Below, piece by piece: positions 1 to 8,151 of a stretch of DNA of 58,777 nucleotides; positions within the stretch are counted from its first letter, which is position 1; each line of letters starts with the position of its first letter. The stretch comes from CAZECE01 sp964510525 (GTDB lineage: Bacteria > Pseudomonadota > Gammaproteobacteria > Pseudomonadales > JANQJO01), in NCBI GenBank assembly GCA_964510525.1, contig CAZECE010000089.1, forward strand, positions 1 through 58,777, in the 5' to 3' direction. The position numbers and the translations under genes are program-made. The notes beneath the pieces were generated by a model. That model ran no database searches. It worked only from the letters and a program-made list of their open reading frames with translations, and was not told the origin of the DNA.

Positions 1-1032
1 AATTTTGTGGTGCAACGAGCGTTCAACCTTGCAAGCATTGAGGCTGAAAACAAAGCGCTAAAAGAAGTAACGCCCATCAAACACAGCAACATCATCACCA
101 ACAGCCCCAATATGCTGCAATTGTGTCGCACCATTGAAAAAGTCGCCCCGACAGATCTGGGTATCTTGGTGCAAGGGGAAACAGGTACTGGCAAAGAGCT
201 GGTTGCACGCGGCCTGCATCAAGCCTCAAAACGCGCCTCCCACCCCTTCAATGCCATCAACTGTGCGGCTATTCCTGAAAATCTGCTTGAGAGCGAGCTT
301 TTTGGCTATGAAAAAGGGGCCTTTACCGGCGCCCACAAACAACAAAAAGGTCGTTTAGAGCTCACCAACAAGGGCACGCTTTTTTTAGATGAAATCGGCG
401 ATATGCCCATGGCACTGCAAGCCAAACTGCTGCGCGTCATTCAAGAAAAAACCATTGAACGCATTGGCAGTCATCAGCCAATTCAACTCGATGTCCGTAT
501 CATTTGCGCAACGCATCGCAACCTCGAAGACATGATTGCAAACAATGAATTCCGAGAAGACTTGTACTATCGCATCAGCGAAATCACTCTTGAGCTGCCG
601 CCTCTAAGAGAACGCACAGGCGATGCCATGCTGTTGGCACATGCACTATTAAGCCAGTTTGCTCCTGAACTCAACGCAAAGGTCAAAGGCTTTCATGCCA
701 GTGCATTAGAAGCTATCCACCAACATGCTTGGCCTGGTAATGTTCGAGAGCTGATTAACAAAATCAAACGTGCCATCATTCTGGCCGATGGCAACTTGAT
801 TTCTGAAGAAGACTTAGGCTTAAAAATAGGTGAGGATAATCAAGAAACCCCGTTTAACCTTAAAACTATTCGAGATGATGCGGAACGCCATGCGGTTGTA
901 CAAGCGTTGAGTGCCTGTGACTTCAACCTCAGTCAAACGGCTCGCTTACTGGGTGTGACTCGACCCACTCTGTATAATCTAATGGAACGATTGAACATTC
1001 CCAGCCCTGAATCGCCCTCTTCATCCGACTAA
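1..1032 (+). CDS. prsR: PrsR-like sigma-54-dependent response regulator, 3' part only
   Basis: The gene is cut by the window edge; the frame is open to base 1, so the N-terminal receiver domain is probably outside. What remains is a bacterial enhancer-binding protein. Counting from the GTG at base 7, it has a Walker A loop GETGTGKE at about residues 57-64, the sigma-54 contact loop GAFTGA at about 104-109, a Walker B strand LFLDEI at about 125-130, and a Fis-type helix-turn-helix near 305-325. The C-terminal helix (AERHAVVQALSACDFNLSQ, then a TRPTLYNLMERLNI end) is very like the PEP-CTERM-associated regulator PrsR, which activates exopolysaccharide and exosortase-linked genes from sigma-54 promoters. 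No exosortase or PEP-CTERM substrate is visible here, so the PrsR assignment rests on C-terminal resemblance; the NtrC-family assignment is firm. Confidence 0.85.
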   Translation, partial: NFVVQRAFNLASIEAENKALKEVTPIKHSNIITNSPNMLQLCRTIEKVAPTDLGILVQGETGTGKELVARGLHQASKRASHPFNAINCAAIPENLLESELFGYEKGAFTGAHKQQKGRLELTNKGTLFLDEIGDMPMALQAKLLRVIQEKTIERIGSHQPIQLDVRIICATHRNLEDMIANNEFREDLYYRISEITLELPPLRERTGDAMLLAHALLSQFAPELNAKVKGFHASALEAIHQHAWPGNVRELINKIKRAIILADGNLISEEDLGLKIGEDNQETPFNLKTIRDDAERHAVVQALSACDFNLSQTARLLGVTRPTLYNLMERLNIPSPESPSSSD

Positions 1033-1150
1033 CCGTCATCAGTTCGGTGGCATTCTGATGCCATGCCCGTAATAACGCGCTCTATTTATTCAGTCACGCG
1101 TTTATTCAAACATCAGGTGCGTTGTTTAGGATCTGATAGTTCAACCACTT

Positions 1151-2338
1151 GTGGCAATTTCTTCTAAACTAACACTCATGGACACCACTTACTTTACAGC
1201 ACAAACACCCGAAAGTGTTCGTGAGCTGCTAAAACAGCTGAATCGATCGGTTTCTGTTGGCTTTCCTTTATCGGAAGAAGCCGAGTTTGTTCGCACTCGA
1301 AATTACCAAACCACCCAAACTCTAAAACAATCTTTACCCGCACTTGCCATCGCCTACAGCCTGCTGGGCTTGTTACTCTTCTTCTTTGTCACCGATCGCA
1401 GTGTATCCAATGGGATAACAGGGTATCTGATTTTTAGCATCAATCTGGTTCCATTGGCGCTGCTCTCCTACCACGCACAAGCCAGATCTCAAGTGCAACT
1501 GACATTAGCCATCTTAGTTCATCTGAATATTGTTATGTTTGCGTTGTACGGCTTTATTGGTCCAAACGCGATGCAGCCGTACTTCCACTTTTTGGCCGCC
1601 CTGATCTTAGCCATGGCTTACACCAGTCAAATCCTGTTGTTTCGTTTTGCGTTTATGGCTTGCCTCAGCACCGGTGTGATCATCATTGGGTTTTGTGAGA
1701 TCAAACAAATCGAATACGATCGACTGTTTTTTTATTTGGCTTTCCTATTCAGCAATGCTGCAGGAATGGCCATTCACCATCACACGGAAAAACAGCTTCG
1801 ACGGTCTTTTATTTCAGAAAAAATCAACGCCATTACGCTACAGCTGCTCACTCAAGAAAAAACCGAACTTGAAAAAAAATCGCTGACTAACAAAATCACC
1901 CTGCTCCCCAACCATACCGCCATCAAAGAGCGATTAGAGGCCGATATTCAACATTGCAAACACCTAAGCAAGCCGCTGGCACTGTTAGCCATTTCAGTGA
2001 AAGAACTGGATGAATATAAGCATTTTTACGGGTCGCACCAGCTCGAATCGGCGCTGAAAAAAATCGCTGATCTCTTACGCTTAACCTGCTCGCGCCCCAT
2101 TGATTACGTCGGCCATTATGAACAACACGATTTCATTTGCATTCTGCCAGAAACAGATGCGCAAGGCGCACAAATTGTCTCAGACCGCATTCAAAACAAT
2201 TACCACAAAAGTCCGATTCTGTTTCAAGACCGACCACAAAACCCGGTTTTAGAATTAGCAATAGAAATCAAAATTGCCAACGGCCAAGATGACTCAGCCA
2301 AAACGGTATTAAAAGCACTGCTCCCACACAACAGTTAA
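1151..2338 (+). CDS. Membrane protein with degenerate GGDEF domain
   Basis: The N-terminal half (about residues 60-210) has roughly six hydrophobic segments, forming a membrane sensor-like module. A linker helix and a GGDEF-family fold follow (about 240-380), recognisable from LTNKITLLPNHTAIKERL, the usual lead-in to diguanylate cyclase domains, and from the strand FICILP after the signature. The signature itself reads EQHDF instead of GGDEF, and the preceding substrate-binding motif is also changed, so cyclase activity is unlikely. It may be a c-di-GMP or nucleotide sensor or a signalling scaffold. The start is uncertain: the GTG used here or the ATG at 1178; neither has a clear ribosome site. 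Its 3' end overlaps rsmJ by 4 bp, convergently. Confidence 0.8.
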   Translation: MAISSKLTLMDTTYFTAQTPESVRELLKQLNRSVSVGFPLSEEAEFVRTRNYQTTQTLKQSLPALAIAYSLLGLLLFFFVTDRSVSNGITGYLIFSINLVPLALLSYHAQARSQVQLTLAILVHLNIVMFALYGFIGPNAMQPYFHFLAALILAMAYTSQILLFRFAFMACLSTGVIIIGFCEIKQIEYDRLFFYLAFLFSNAAGMAIHHHTEKQLRRSFISEKINAITLQLLTQEKTELEKKSLTNKITLLPNHTAIKERLEADIQHCKHLSKPLALLAISVKELDEYKHFYGSHQLESALKKIADLLRLTCSRPIDYVGHYEQHDFICILPETDAQGAQIVSDRIQNNYHKSPILFQDRPQNPVLELAIEIKIANGQDDSAKTVLKALLPHNS

Positions 2339-3207
2339 TGCTTCAAATACACATTAAATTGGCTGCTATTGGCTTTATATGAAATATCGGGCGTTTTTTT
2401 AAAACCAAAATTTTTACTTTTTGCCGCTTTGTAAACGACACGACGTCGGGCTTTTTCAAACGCCAGCTGTAACAAAGCCGCTTCATCGACATCCTCGCCG
2501 GCTAACACCCTCAAAGCCATTAAGTTTTTCCGTGTACCTGGGCTTCCACTGGATTTATTAAACTTGGATTTATTAAACCCGGGCTTCTGAAACTTAGATT
2601 TATTAAACATAGGGTCGCAATAGATCACATCAGCTGCTGGCTCAGACCCGAGTTCAGATAAGTATTGAATTGCATCAACAAAACGCAGTTTGATTTTTTG
2701 CACAATAGGAGCCAAAACCGTGTCTCGCGCTCGACGTACCCCATCTTCAAGCAACGCATAAGCCACCGGAGACCGCTCACACATCACCACTTCTCTGACT
2801 CGAGTAGCCATAACGAACCCATCGATGCCCATACCAGCTGTTGCATCCAGTACAGACCACTCGAAAGTATTTTTACCCAAGGCACGTAAAATGAGTTCGG
2901 ATCGTTTATCGGCTTTATTAATCCGCTGTAAAAAAGCCTCGGTCGTGAAATCACTGAAGACAGGCAGCCAATCAGGCGTCTGAAGAGAGTACCAGCACAG
3001 CCGACCCTGTTGAAAAAAAAGAAAATCGGGGGACTCCGTTTCAAACGACGGCTCAGAGGCCAAAGAAATAAAAGCCTGTTGTAACAGACGATGTGACGTC
3101 AAAGAATCCATATCCCAAGGCACTTTCACCATTGGGAACGCAAACCGCGCCACCAAATCCATAGCCTCAGACTGATGGGTATCTGAGATCACCACAAAAG
3201 TTGTCAT
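2335..3207 (-). CDS. rsmJ: 16S rRNA (guanine1516-N2)-methyltransferase RsmJ
   Basis: RsmJ methylates G1516 of 16S rRNA using S-adenosylmethionine in the cytoplasm. The SAM site is clear: DATAGMGIDGFVMATR, then the acidic strand VVMCERSPVAYALLEDGVRRA, then the catalytic-type VIYCDPMF. The length of 290 residues is somewhat more than the usual ~250-260. Part of the excess lies just after the DPMF motif, where the family normally has a short YPHRKKSA-like stretch. Here there are three near-copies of FNKSK encoded by a repeated 13-bp DNA unit (2551-2608 on the plus strand). The reading frame stays open, so the enzyme may still work. No strong ribosome site is seen before the ATG at 3207. Confidence 0.9.
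   Translation of the reverse strand: MTTFVVISDTHQSEAMDLVARFAFPMVKVPWDMDSLTSHRLLQQAFISLASEPSFETESPDFLFFQQGRLCWYSLQTPDWLPVFSDFTTEAFLQRINKADKRSELILRALGKNTFEWSVLDATAGMGIDGFVMATRVREVVMCERSPVAYALLEDGVRRARDTVLAPIVQKIKLRFVDAIQYLSELGSEPAADVIYCDPMFNKSKFQKPGFNKSKFNKSSGSPGTRKNLMALRVLAGEDVDEAALLQLAFEKARRRVVYKAAKSKNFGFKKTPDISYKANSSQFNVYLKH
2551..2608. repeat. Triplicated 13-bp repeat inside rsmJ
   Basis: The unit GGATTTATTAAAC occurs at 2551-2563 and 2566-2578, and as AGATTTATTAAAC at 2596-2608 (plus strand). On the coding strand it gives the repeated FNKSK peptide next to the RsmJ active-site loop. Confidence 0.85.
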
Positions 3208-3233
3208 GCAAAGTTAAAATGAAAAAAGAAAAA

Positions 3234-3560
3234 TTAGGCTTTTGTATTGAGACGATACAGCAGATCGCTGGGAGAAGAAACCACGGCATTGACCTGATAA
3301 TCTTCTAACCCACGACGTTTTGAATAAGACAAATGAGACTCATCTTTATAAAACTGATGATTTCTCGCACTGACACTGGGACGCTGTGCTGATTGTGAAT
3401 GAGGCACCTGTTTTTCAGTATGAACCGTAGCCGTCTTTTTTGCCGCTTGCTCAGACCCATCAAAAGGCTGACTCTTATAGGTTTCCTCAGGACGAGACAC
3501 CGGCATCCGAGATCGGGCACTTAAAGAATGATTAGATGGAATGCCAAACTGGTCAGACAT
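3234..3560 (-). CDS. Small hypothetical protein
   Basis: This 108-residue protein is rich in Ser, Gln, Lys and Arg and has no membrane segment or signal peptide. The first two thirds look disordered. The C-terminus (GLEDYQVNAVVSSPSDLLYRL, then NTKA) looks folded and resembles the short conserved tail seen in small uncharacterised gammaproteobacterial proteins that end in a Leu-x-x-Arg motif. It sits 26 bp upstream of rsmJ on the same strand and could be co-transcribed. No function can be assigned. Confidence 0.55.
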   Translation of the reverse strand: MSDQFGIPSNHSLSARSRMPVSRPEETYKSQPFDGSEQAAKKTATVHTEKQVPHSQSAQRPSVSARNHQFYKDESHLSYSKRRGLEDYQVNAVVSSPSDLLYRLNTKA

Positions 3561-3873
3561 AGCAATACGCGTCTCTACTCGTGCAGCAAGTCTTTTTGCT
3601 GCTTAATAATTATAGTCTTATAACGGCAAATTATAGGTTTAATACGACAAAACGTTGTCATTTGTAATCATTAGTCGCTCTAGCGTGTTATTTTATAACC
3701 AATTCTTTAAAAACTCGACAACATTGATTTATAGCCAACTTAAAAAACGCTAAGAAACGGATTTTTGACGCCAAAACTACAATTCAAAACAAAATTTTGC
3801 TCCCACTCTCTAACTTAGCCCCCCTAAACTGTCTCCAGTAACCAATAATCCGCTGATGGAGAGAATCCAAAAC
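3561..3873. other. AT-rich intergenic region, no gene seen
   Basis: About 310 bp between two divergent genes. It is markedly AT-rich from 3600 to 3800, as expected for divergent promoters. A small inverted repeat, GCAGCAA at 3583-3589 and TTGCTGC at 3596-3602, lies just before the minus-strand gene. No tRNA, small RNA or conserved ORF was recognised. Confidence 0.5.
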
Positions 3874-4413
3874 ATGAAAAACTCGCCGCTTAACACCGCA
3901 TTGAACACCTTTTTAGTGATCTTCAGCCTAGGCAACATCACAGCATTCCCTGCCCTAGCCGATACCACAGCCGAGGCTACCGTAAGTCCCGAAGTACTCA
4001 AACGCTTTAAAAGCTACGACAAAGACAATAACGGCATTATTTACCAAGGTGAATTTTTAGCCGGCAACCCACCAACAGAAATGAATTTTGCCGCCCGTGT
4101 TTTTACGTTTGTTCTAGATACGAACCAAGATCAAAAAGTCCTGTTAAGCGAGTATCAAGCGTTTCGCCAAAAAAATGAATACGACATTACTTTTGGAGCC
4201 TACGACACTGAAAACGCTCAAGGGGAACCCGGCCCTGATGGTTTTTGGAACACCAAAGAGTTTGCTCAAGCGTACGATCTAGATCGCGATGGCAACGTAT
4301 CTGAGTTTCAAATTAAGGCCGCAGAGGTCAAAATTAAAAGCGGTAGAAAGCCCATTGATGCCAACAAAGATGGCCTGGTCTCTAAAGCGGAATACACCGC
4401 CTTTCAAAAATAA
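3874..4413 (+). CDS. Exported EF-hand calcium-binding protein
   Basis: A Sec-type signal peptide (basic start, hydrophobic core TALNTFLVIFSLGNITAF, small residues PALA before DTTA) precedes a mature domain with calcium-binding EF-hand loops: DKDNNGIIYQGE, DTNQDQKVLLSE, DLDRDGNVSE and DANKDGLVSKAE. The first, third and fourth keep the acidic positions; the second is less canonical. The protein is probably periplasmic or secreted and may sense or buffer Ca2+. The ATG at 3874 is chosen because GGAGA lies about 11 bases before it; an in-frame ATG at 3856 would put six extra residues before the signal peptide. It overlaps uppP by 10 bp, tail to tail. Confidence 0.85.
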   Translation: MKNSPLNTALNTFLVIFSLGNITAFPALADTTAEATVSPEVLKRFKSYDKDNNGIIYQGEFLAGNPPTEMNFAARVFTFVLDTNQDQKVLLSEYQAFRQKNEYDITFGAYDTENAQGEPGPDGFWNTKEFAQAYDLDRDGNVSEFQIKAAEVKIKSGRKPIDANKDGLVSKAEYTAFQK

Positions 4414-5201
4414 AGCAGCCCCAACACCGCCGCCAACCCAAGGCGATACCATACAAACGGCCACATGCCAATGCGGTCCAGCAGTCGCATGAACACACCA
4501 ATGCAAATATAAGCACTAACGGCCGACAGCAATAACGCCAGCAGCATTTGCCAAAGATGGGCTTGAACCGAATTCATGAACAGCTCTACCCCTTTCAATC
4601 CGCCGGCGGCCAAAATAATGGGGATAGACAACAAAAAAGAAAATTCAGCGGACGCCTGACGAGAGTACCCTAGCAACAAAGCCGCGGTAATGGTCACACC
4701 GCTGCGAGATGTTCCCGGAATCAAAGCAAAAGCCTGTGCAATCCCAATTAATAAGGCGACCTTCCAAGTGATAGACAGCAAGTCTTTTTCCCCTCGGCCA
4801 TAACTGTCCGCAACGCCCAACAACAAACCGAAACCTGCCGTCGTCATAATAATAACGGCGACTGAGCGTACGTTTGCTTCTATCCAATCACCAAAGAAAC
4901 ATCCAACAAATGCGGCAGGCAAAACAGCAATACCTACACGAAAGACCAATAAGGATTCAGGTGTTCTGTCTTGAAGTCGCAGTGCATTGAAACTGCCAAC
5001 TGTTAATTCAATTAAGCGTTGGCGGAAATACCACATCACGGCCATTAACGTCCCCACATGCGTGGCCACATCAAACGCCAACCCTTGATCAGCCCAACCC
5101 AATACCTTGCTGGGCAAAATCAAATGCGCGGAACTCGATATTGGCAAAAACTCCGTCAGGCCTTGAATCACGGCCAACACCACCACTTGCCACCAATCCA
5201 T
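4404..5201 (-). CDS. uppP: Undecaprenyl-diphosphatase UppP (BacA family)
   Basis: This integral membrane enzyme dephosphorylates undecaprenyl pyrophosphate to recycle the lipid carrier for peptidoglycan and other envelope polymers. Family signatures are intact: QGLTEFLPISSSAHL near the N-terminus, and IPGTSRSG in the second half, which contributes catalytic Ser/Arg. There are about seven or eight hydrophobic segments, and the length (about 265 residues) is normal. The ATG at 5201 has GGGGA about 8 bases upstream; an in-frame ATG at 5216 directly abuts the tsaB stop and is the alternative. The tight junction implies co-transcription with tsaB. Confidence 0.95.
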   Translation of the reverse strand: MDWWQVVVLAVIQGLTEFLPISSSAHLILPSKVLGWADQGLAFDVATHVGTLMAVMWYFRQRLIELTVGSFNALRLQDRTPESLLVFRVGIAVLPAAFVGCFFGDWIEANVRSVAVIIMTTAGFGLLLGVADSYGRGEKDLLSITWKVALLIGIAQAFALIPGTSRSGVTITAALLLGYSRQASAEFSFLLSIPIILAAGGLKGVELFMNSVQAHLWQMLLALLLSAVSAYICIGVFMRLLDRIGMWPFVWYRLGLAAVLGLLYF

Positions 5202-5216
5202 ACTGAATGTCCCCAT

Positions 5217-5957
5217 TTACCCTTTGGTTTTCACCTGAACCACGTCATCACGCAAATAGGTCGGCTCCACGACCTGGCCCGGCGCTACAACATCACTGGC
5301 ATCTAATAATGCCTGAGCACAATGGAATACCGCCGTGGCACCTGTTAAGCCCTTCTCATCGCTCACGATGTTATGCTCAACGCAGTGAGCGGCTCCCAAG
5401 GTCGTCTCAAGAGCCTCTTGGTAACCGCTTCCAGAACCCACACAACACCAATCTTTGGAATCCTGTTGCCAGGCTTGAATATCAACCGGTGATAAGCGCT
5501 GTGGATCCACGACCTGTTCTGGAATCAAGGTCTTATAACCCTGTTGATCGAACCGATAACCGGCTAAATACACCTGATTCATGCGAGCATCCATGACAGC
5601 CAACACGTTAGAACATCTTAACCTTCGGTGACCAGCATACGCCAAAGACAGTAATGTAGAGACCGGATACATGGGAATGTTGGCCGCAAAACTCAGCCCT
5701 TGAATGGCCGCTAAAGCGATTCTTAATCCGGTAAACGCCCCTGGCCCTCGCGTAAAAATCAACCTCTTAATCTCAGGCAGCGGCATATTGGCCTCTGTTA
5801 AGAGCCCATCAATCGCCGGCAATAAAAACTCAGAATGACGACGCCCCTGGGATTCAGAGCGCTCCAAAAGCACGTTCTCGCCAACGACCAAGGTCGCAGA
5901 ACACTGATTTTCAGAGCAATCGATCGCCAAACAGGGATCAGAAATCCAATTACGCAC
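5217..5957 (-). CDS. tsaB: tRNA threonylcarbamoyladenosine biosynthesis protein TsaB
   Basis: TsaB is the ASKHA-fold partner of TsaD in making the t6A modification on ANN-decoding tRNAs. The N-terminal strand CLAIDCSENQCSATLV and the motif TRGPGAFTGLRIALAAIQGLSF are diagnostic. The length of 246 residues is normal. The start appears to be a GTG at 5957. The gene lies directly upstream of uppP with no gap, so the two are probably one operon. Confidence 0.93.
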   Translation of the reverse strand: MRNWISDPCLAIDCSENQCSATLVVGENVLLERSESQGRRHSEFLLPAIDGLLTEANMPLPEIKRLIFTRGPGAFTGLRIALAAIQGLSFAANIPMYPVSTLLSLAYAGHRRLRCSNVLAVMDARMNQVYLAGYRFDQQGYKTLIPEQVVDPQRLSPVDIQAWQQDSKDWCCVGSGSGYQEALETTLGAAHCVEHNIVSDEKGLTGATAVFHCAQALLDASDVVAPGQVVEPTYLRDDVVQVKTKG

Positions 5958-6031
5958 CTAACACCGCACCTTAATCACACCCAGCACATTCAAAAATCGG
6001 CGATTTTACCTCAATTGAGTGGATAAGACCC

Positions 6032-6065
6032 AAAAAAAAGCCGGCACGATGGCCGGCTTTTTTTT
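6032..6065 (-). terminator. Rho-independent terminator after the H1-like gene
   Basis: GCCGGC arms (6040-6045 and 6052-6057) with an ACGATG loop are flanked by an A-run on the left and a T-run on the right. It reads as a terminator in either direction. By position it ends the minus-strand H1-like gene, 11 bp past its stop, and insulates tsaB-uppP. Confidence 0.9.
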
Positions 6066-6076
6066 ATCAAACGTTA

Positions 6077-7141
6077 TTAACGTTTTGCGGCTGCCTTTTT
6101 CACAGCTTTCACAGCTCGCGTTTGTTTAGCAACCGTGGCCTTTTTCGCAACCTTAGCTTTTTGAGCTACTGGCTTTGCCTTCTGTTTCAGAGCGGGCTGT
6201 TTAGAAGCCGCCTTTTTGGCTTTGGTTGATACCAAGCGTACGGACGCCTTTTTGGCGGTAACAGCTTTGGCTTTTGGTTTAGCTGTTGATTTAGCCTTTG
6301 CCAACACCGGCTTTTTAACCGAACTGTTTTTGGCCACGCTGTTTTTAGCCGAGCTCTTTATCGCTGGGCTCTTTTTTGACGCCGCTTTTTTCACGACCGT
6401 TAACCTAGGCTTAGCCTTTTTCGATGCTACTGCCTTACGAGCAGGCGCCGACTTCTTGGCCGTGGTGGTTTTTTTCGCCTTTGTTTTAGGTGTAACTTTA
6501 GATGCTACTTTGGTTTTAGAAGCTACTTTAGTTTTAGTGGCTACTTTGACGGTTACTTTAGCCGGTTTTTTAGCTGCACCGGTTTTTGGTGTCACAGCCT
6601 CTAATTTTTTTATCTGCTGTGTTGCCTTCCTACGAACTTGAGTGGCTTTTTTGTTCGCAACAGACGATTTCGCACGTATCTTTTTAGCATCAGTTTGCTT
6701 GCGCTTGCTCAGCCATTTTTTTTCAAAAGACTTAATCGCCTTAGCGAGATCGGCGGCCGCCTGTGCGGACAAACGATCCATGTATTCAGCAATTTCTTTC
6801 TCAGCTTTTTGTTCAGCGGCTTTTACTTTTTCATTCAATTCACAAATACGACCTTTCAGCTGAGTTTTTTTCATCGCAAGCCTCAGCTTAACCAGCTTCG
6901 CAGACAACTCACCCACTTCAATACGGCCTTTTTGCCAGGTTTTTTTCGCAGCTTTAGTCCCTAACTGCGCAAATTTCTTTTTGGCTTTAGCTGCGTTATT
7001 TTTTGCGGTTTTCAACGTGCGAGTCACTGCTTTGATATCCTGTTGAGCGGCACGCAACTCACGTTTCACTTGCTTTAACTCATTAGACTGAACTGTCTTC
7101 TGAACTCGAGTGTTCTTTTTTGCAGCATTTCCTTTCGCCAT
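6077..7141 (-). CDS. Histone H1-like Lys/Ala-rich protein (AlgP-like)
   Basis: This is a 354-residue, extremely basic protein. The N-terminal half (about residues 15-165) is helical with heptad-like Lys/Ala/Leu/Glu spacing, consistent with a coiled coil. The C-terminal half is low complexity, built of KKA, AKPKAK and KTKVAS words like eukaryotic H1 tails and the Pseudomonas AlgP tail. It probably binds nucleoid DNA. The ATG at 7141 has AAGGAG 8 bases upstream; an in-frame codon at 7165 would add eight residues and has no such site. An 18-bp tandem repeat in the coding region (6504-6557) encodes the KTKVAS units. The terminator just past its stop makes it a single-gene unit. Confidence 0.8.
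   Translation of the reverse strand: MAKGNAAKKNTRVQKTVQSNELKQVKRELRAAQQDIKAVTRTLKTAKNNAAKAKKKFAQLGTKAAKKTWQKGRIEVGELSAKLVKLRLAMKKTQLKGRICELNEKVKAAEQKAEKEIAEYMDRLSAQAAADLAKAIKSFEKKWLSKRKQTDAKKIRAKSSVANKKATQVRRKATQQIKKLEAVTPKTGAAKKPAKVTVKVATKTKVASKTKVASKVTPKTKAKKTTTAKKSAPARKAVASKKAKPRLTVVKKAASKKSPAIKSSAKNSVAKNSSVKKPVLAKAKSTAKPKAKAVTAKKASVRLVSTKAKKAASKQPALKQKAKPVAQKAKVAKKATVAKQTRAVKAVKKAAAKR
6504..6557. repeat. 18-bp tandem repeat in the H1-like gene
   Basis: Three consecutive 18-bp units begin with GCTACTTT at 6504, 6522 and 6540 on the plus strand. The first two differ at only three positions; the third diverges in its second half. In-frame expansion of such units would change the tail length of the protein. 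Confidence 0.75.
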
Positions 7142-7272
7142 TGCTGGATTCTCCTTTTGAAGCATGAAGTGGCATTTCAGAATGATTGCAACTCATTCCG
7201 TTCAAAAGGATATGACAGAATTCTGATTTTTCCAGTTTGCAGCGAATTTTTTTTACTTTTTACAAAAATCGA

Positions 7273-7923
7273 TTAAGGCTGAAGCAAAGACACCATTTTT
7301 TCATTGATCGCTTCAACAGAGCCTTCACCAATAATTTTGTGGAAACTCAACCCCTCTTCTTGAGAAGCCGCCGCTTGATAATGACCTACCAAGGCTTCGG
7401 TTTGCTCATGATATACCTGCAATCGTTTGCGTACCGTTTCTTCTTTATCGTCTTCTCTTTGAATCAAAGGCTCGCCGGTTACATCATCAACCCCCGCCGT
7501 TTTCGGTGGGTTATACACCACGTGATACACTCGACCAGACGCCAAATGCATCCTTCGCCCTCCAAGGCGCTCTACAATCACCTCATCTTCAACCGCCATT
7601 TCAACAACCGCATCAATATCAACAGCCGCGTCTTTCAAAGCAACCGCCTGGGGAATGGTTCTCGGAAATCCATCCAGCAAGAACCCATTACCACAATCGG
7701 CTTCTGCAATACGAGACTGTACCAACTGAATGATCAACTCATCCGAAACCAAAGCACCAGAATCCATGACCTGCTTCACTTGCTGCCCAAGCTCTGTGCC
7801 TGCTGCTACTGCTGAACGCAGCATATCACCGGTTGATATTTGAGGGATCCCCAGTTTCTCACTCAGCATTTTTGCCTGCGTCCCTTTCCCGGCTCCGGGA
7901 GCCCCCAGCAAAATAATCCGCAT
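7273..7923 (-). CDS. adk: Adenylate kinase
   Basis: Adk catalyses ATP + AMP to 2 ADP in the cytoplasm. The protein starts MRIILLGAPGAGKGTQA, an intact P-loop, followed by the AMP-binding segment STGDMLR and DGFPRTIPQA. The LID domain (about residues 120-155, GRRMHLASGRVYH) lacks the zinc cysteines, as in other Gram-negative forms. The ATG at 7923 has GGAG about 7 bases upstream and gives the usual length; an upstream in-frame codon at 7935 is less likely. It is transcribed alone, ahead of the H1-like gene. Confidence 0.96.
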   Translation of the reverse strand: MRIILLGAPGAGKGTQAKMLSEKLGIPQISTGDMLRSAVAAGTELGQQVKQVMDSGALVSDELIIQLVQSRIAEADCGNGFLLDGFPRTIPQAVALKDAAVDIDAVVEMAVEDEVIVERLGGRRMHLASGRVYHVVYNPPKTAGVDDVTGEPLIQREDDKEETVRKRLQVYHEQTEALVGHYQAAASQEEGLSFHKIIGEGSVEAINEKMVSLLQP

Positions 7924-8151
7924 ACCCATCTCCAATAAATAGTAAGCTACTTAAATTAACGTATTAAAACAATTCAGTGCGTAATCTCAACAAACATTAG
8001 AGGTTTTACGCTAAAAAGTCAGCAATACTACCACTCTCTTACGATTACTTTTAAACTAATATATACAAACCAATGACGGATTTGCTTGCTGGCAAAATAT
8101 CATGCCGTTTTTAAAGCACTTTATATTGACCTATTGAATAGCTAAACACCT

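Noticed and set aside
6216..6641. Plus-strand open frame with Leu/Phe/Ala-rich product opposite the H1-like gene
   Set aside because: It is the reverse complement of Lys/Ala codons; the minus-strand gene has a ribosome site, a terminator and a known protein type.
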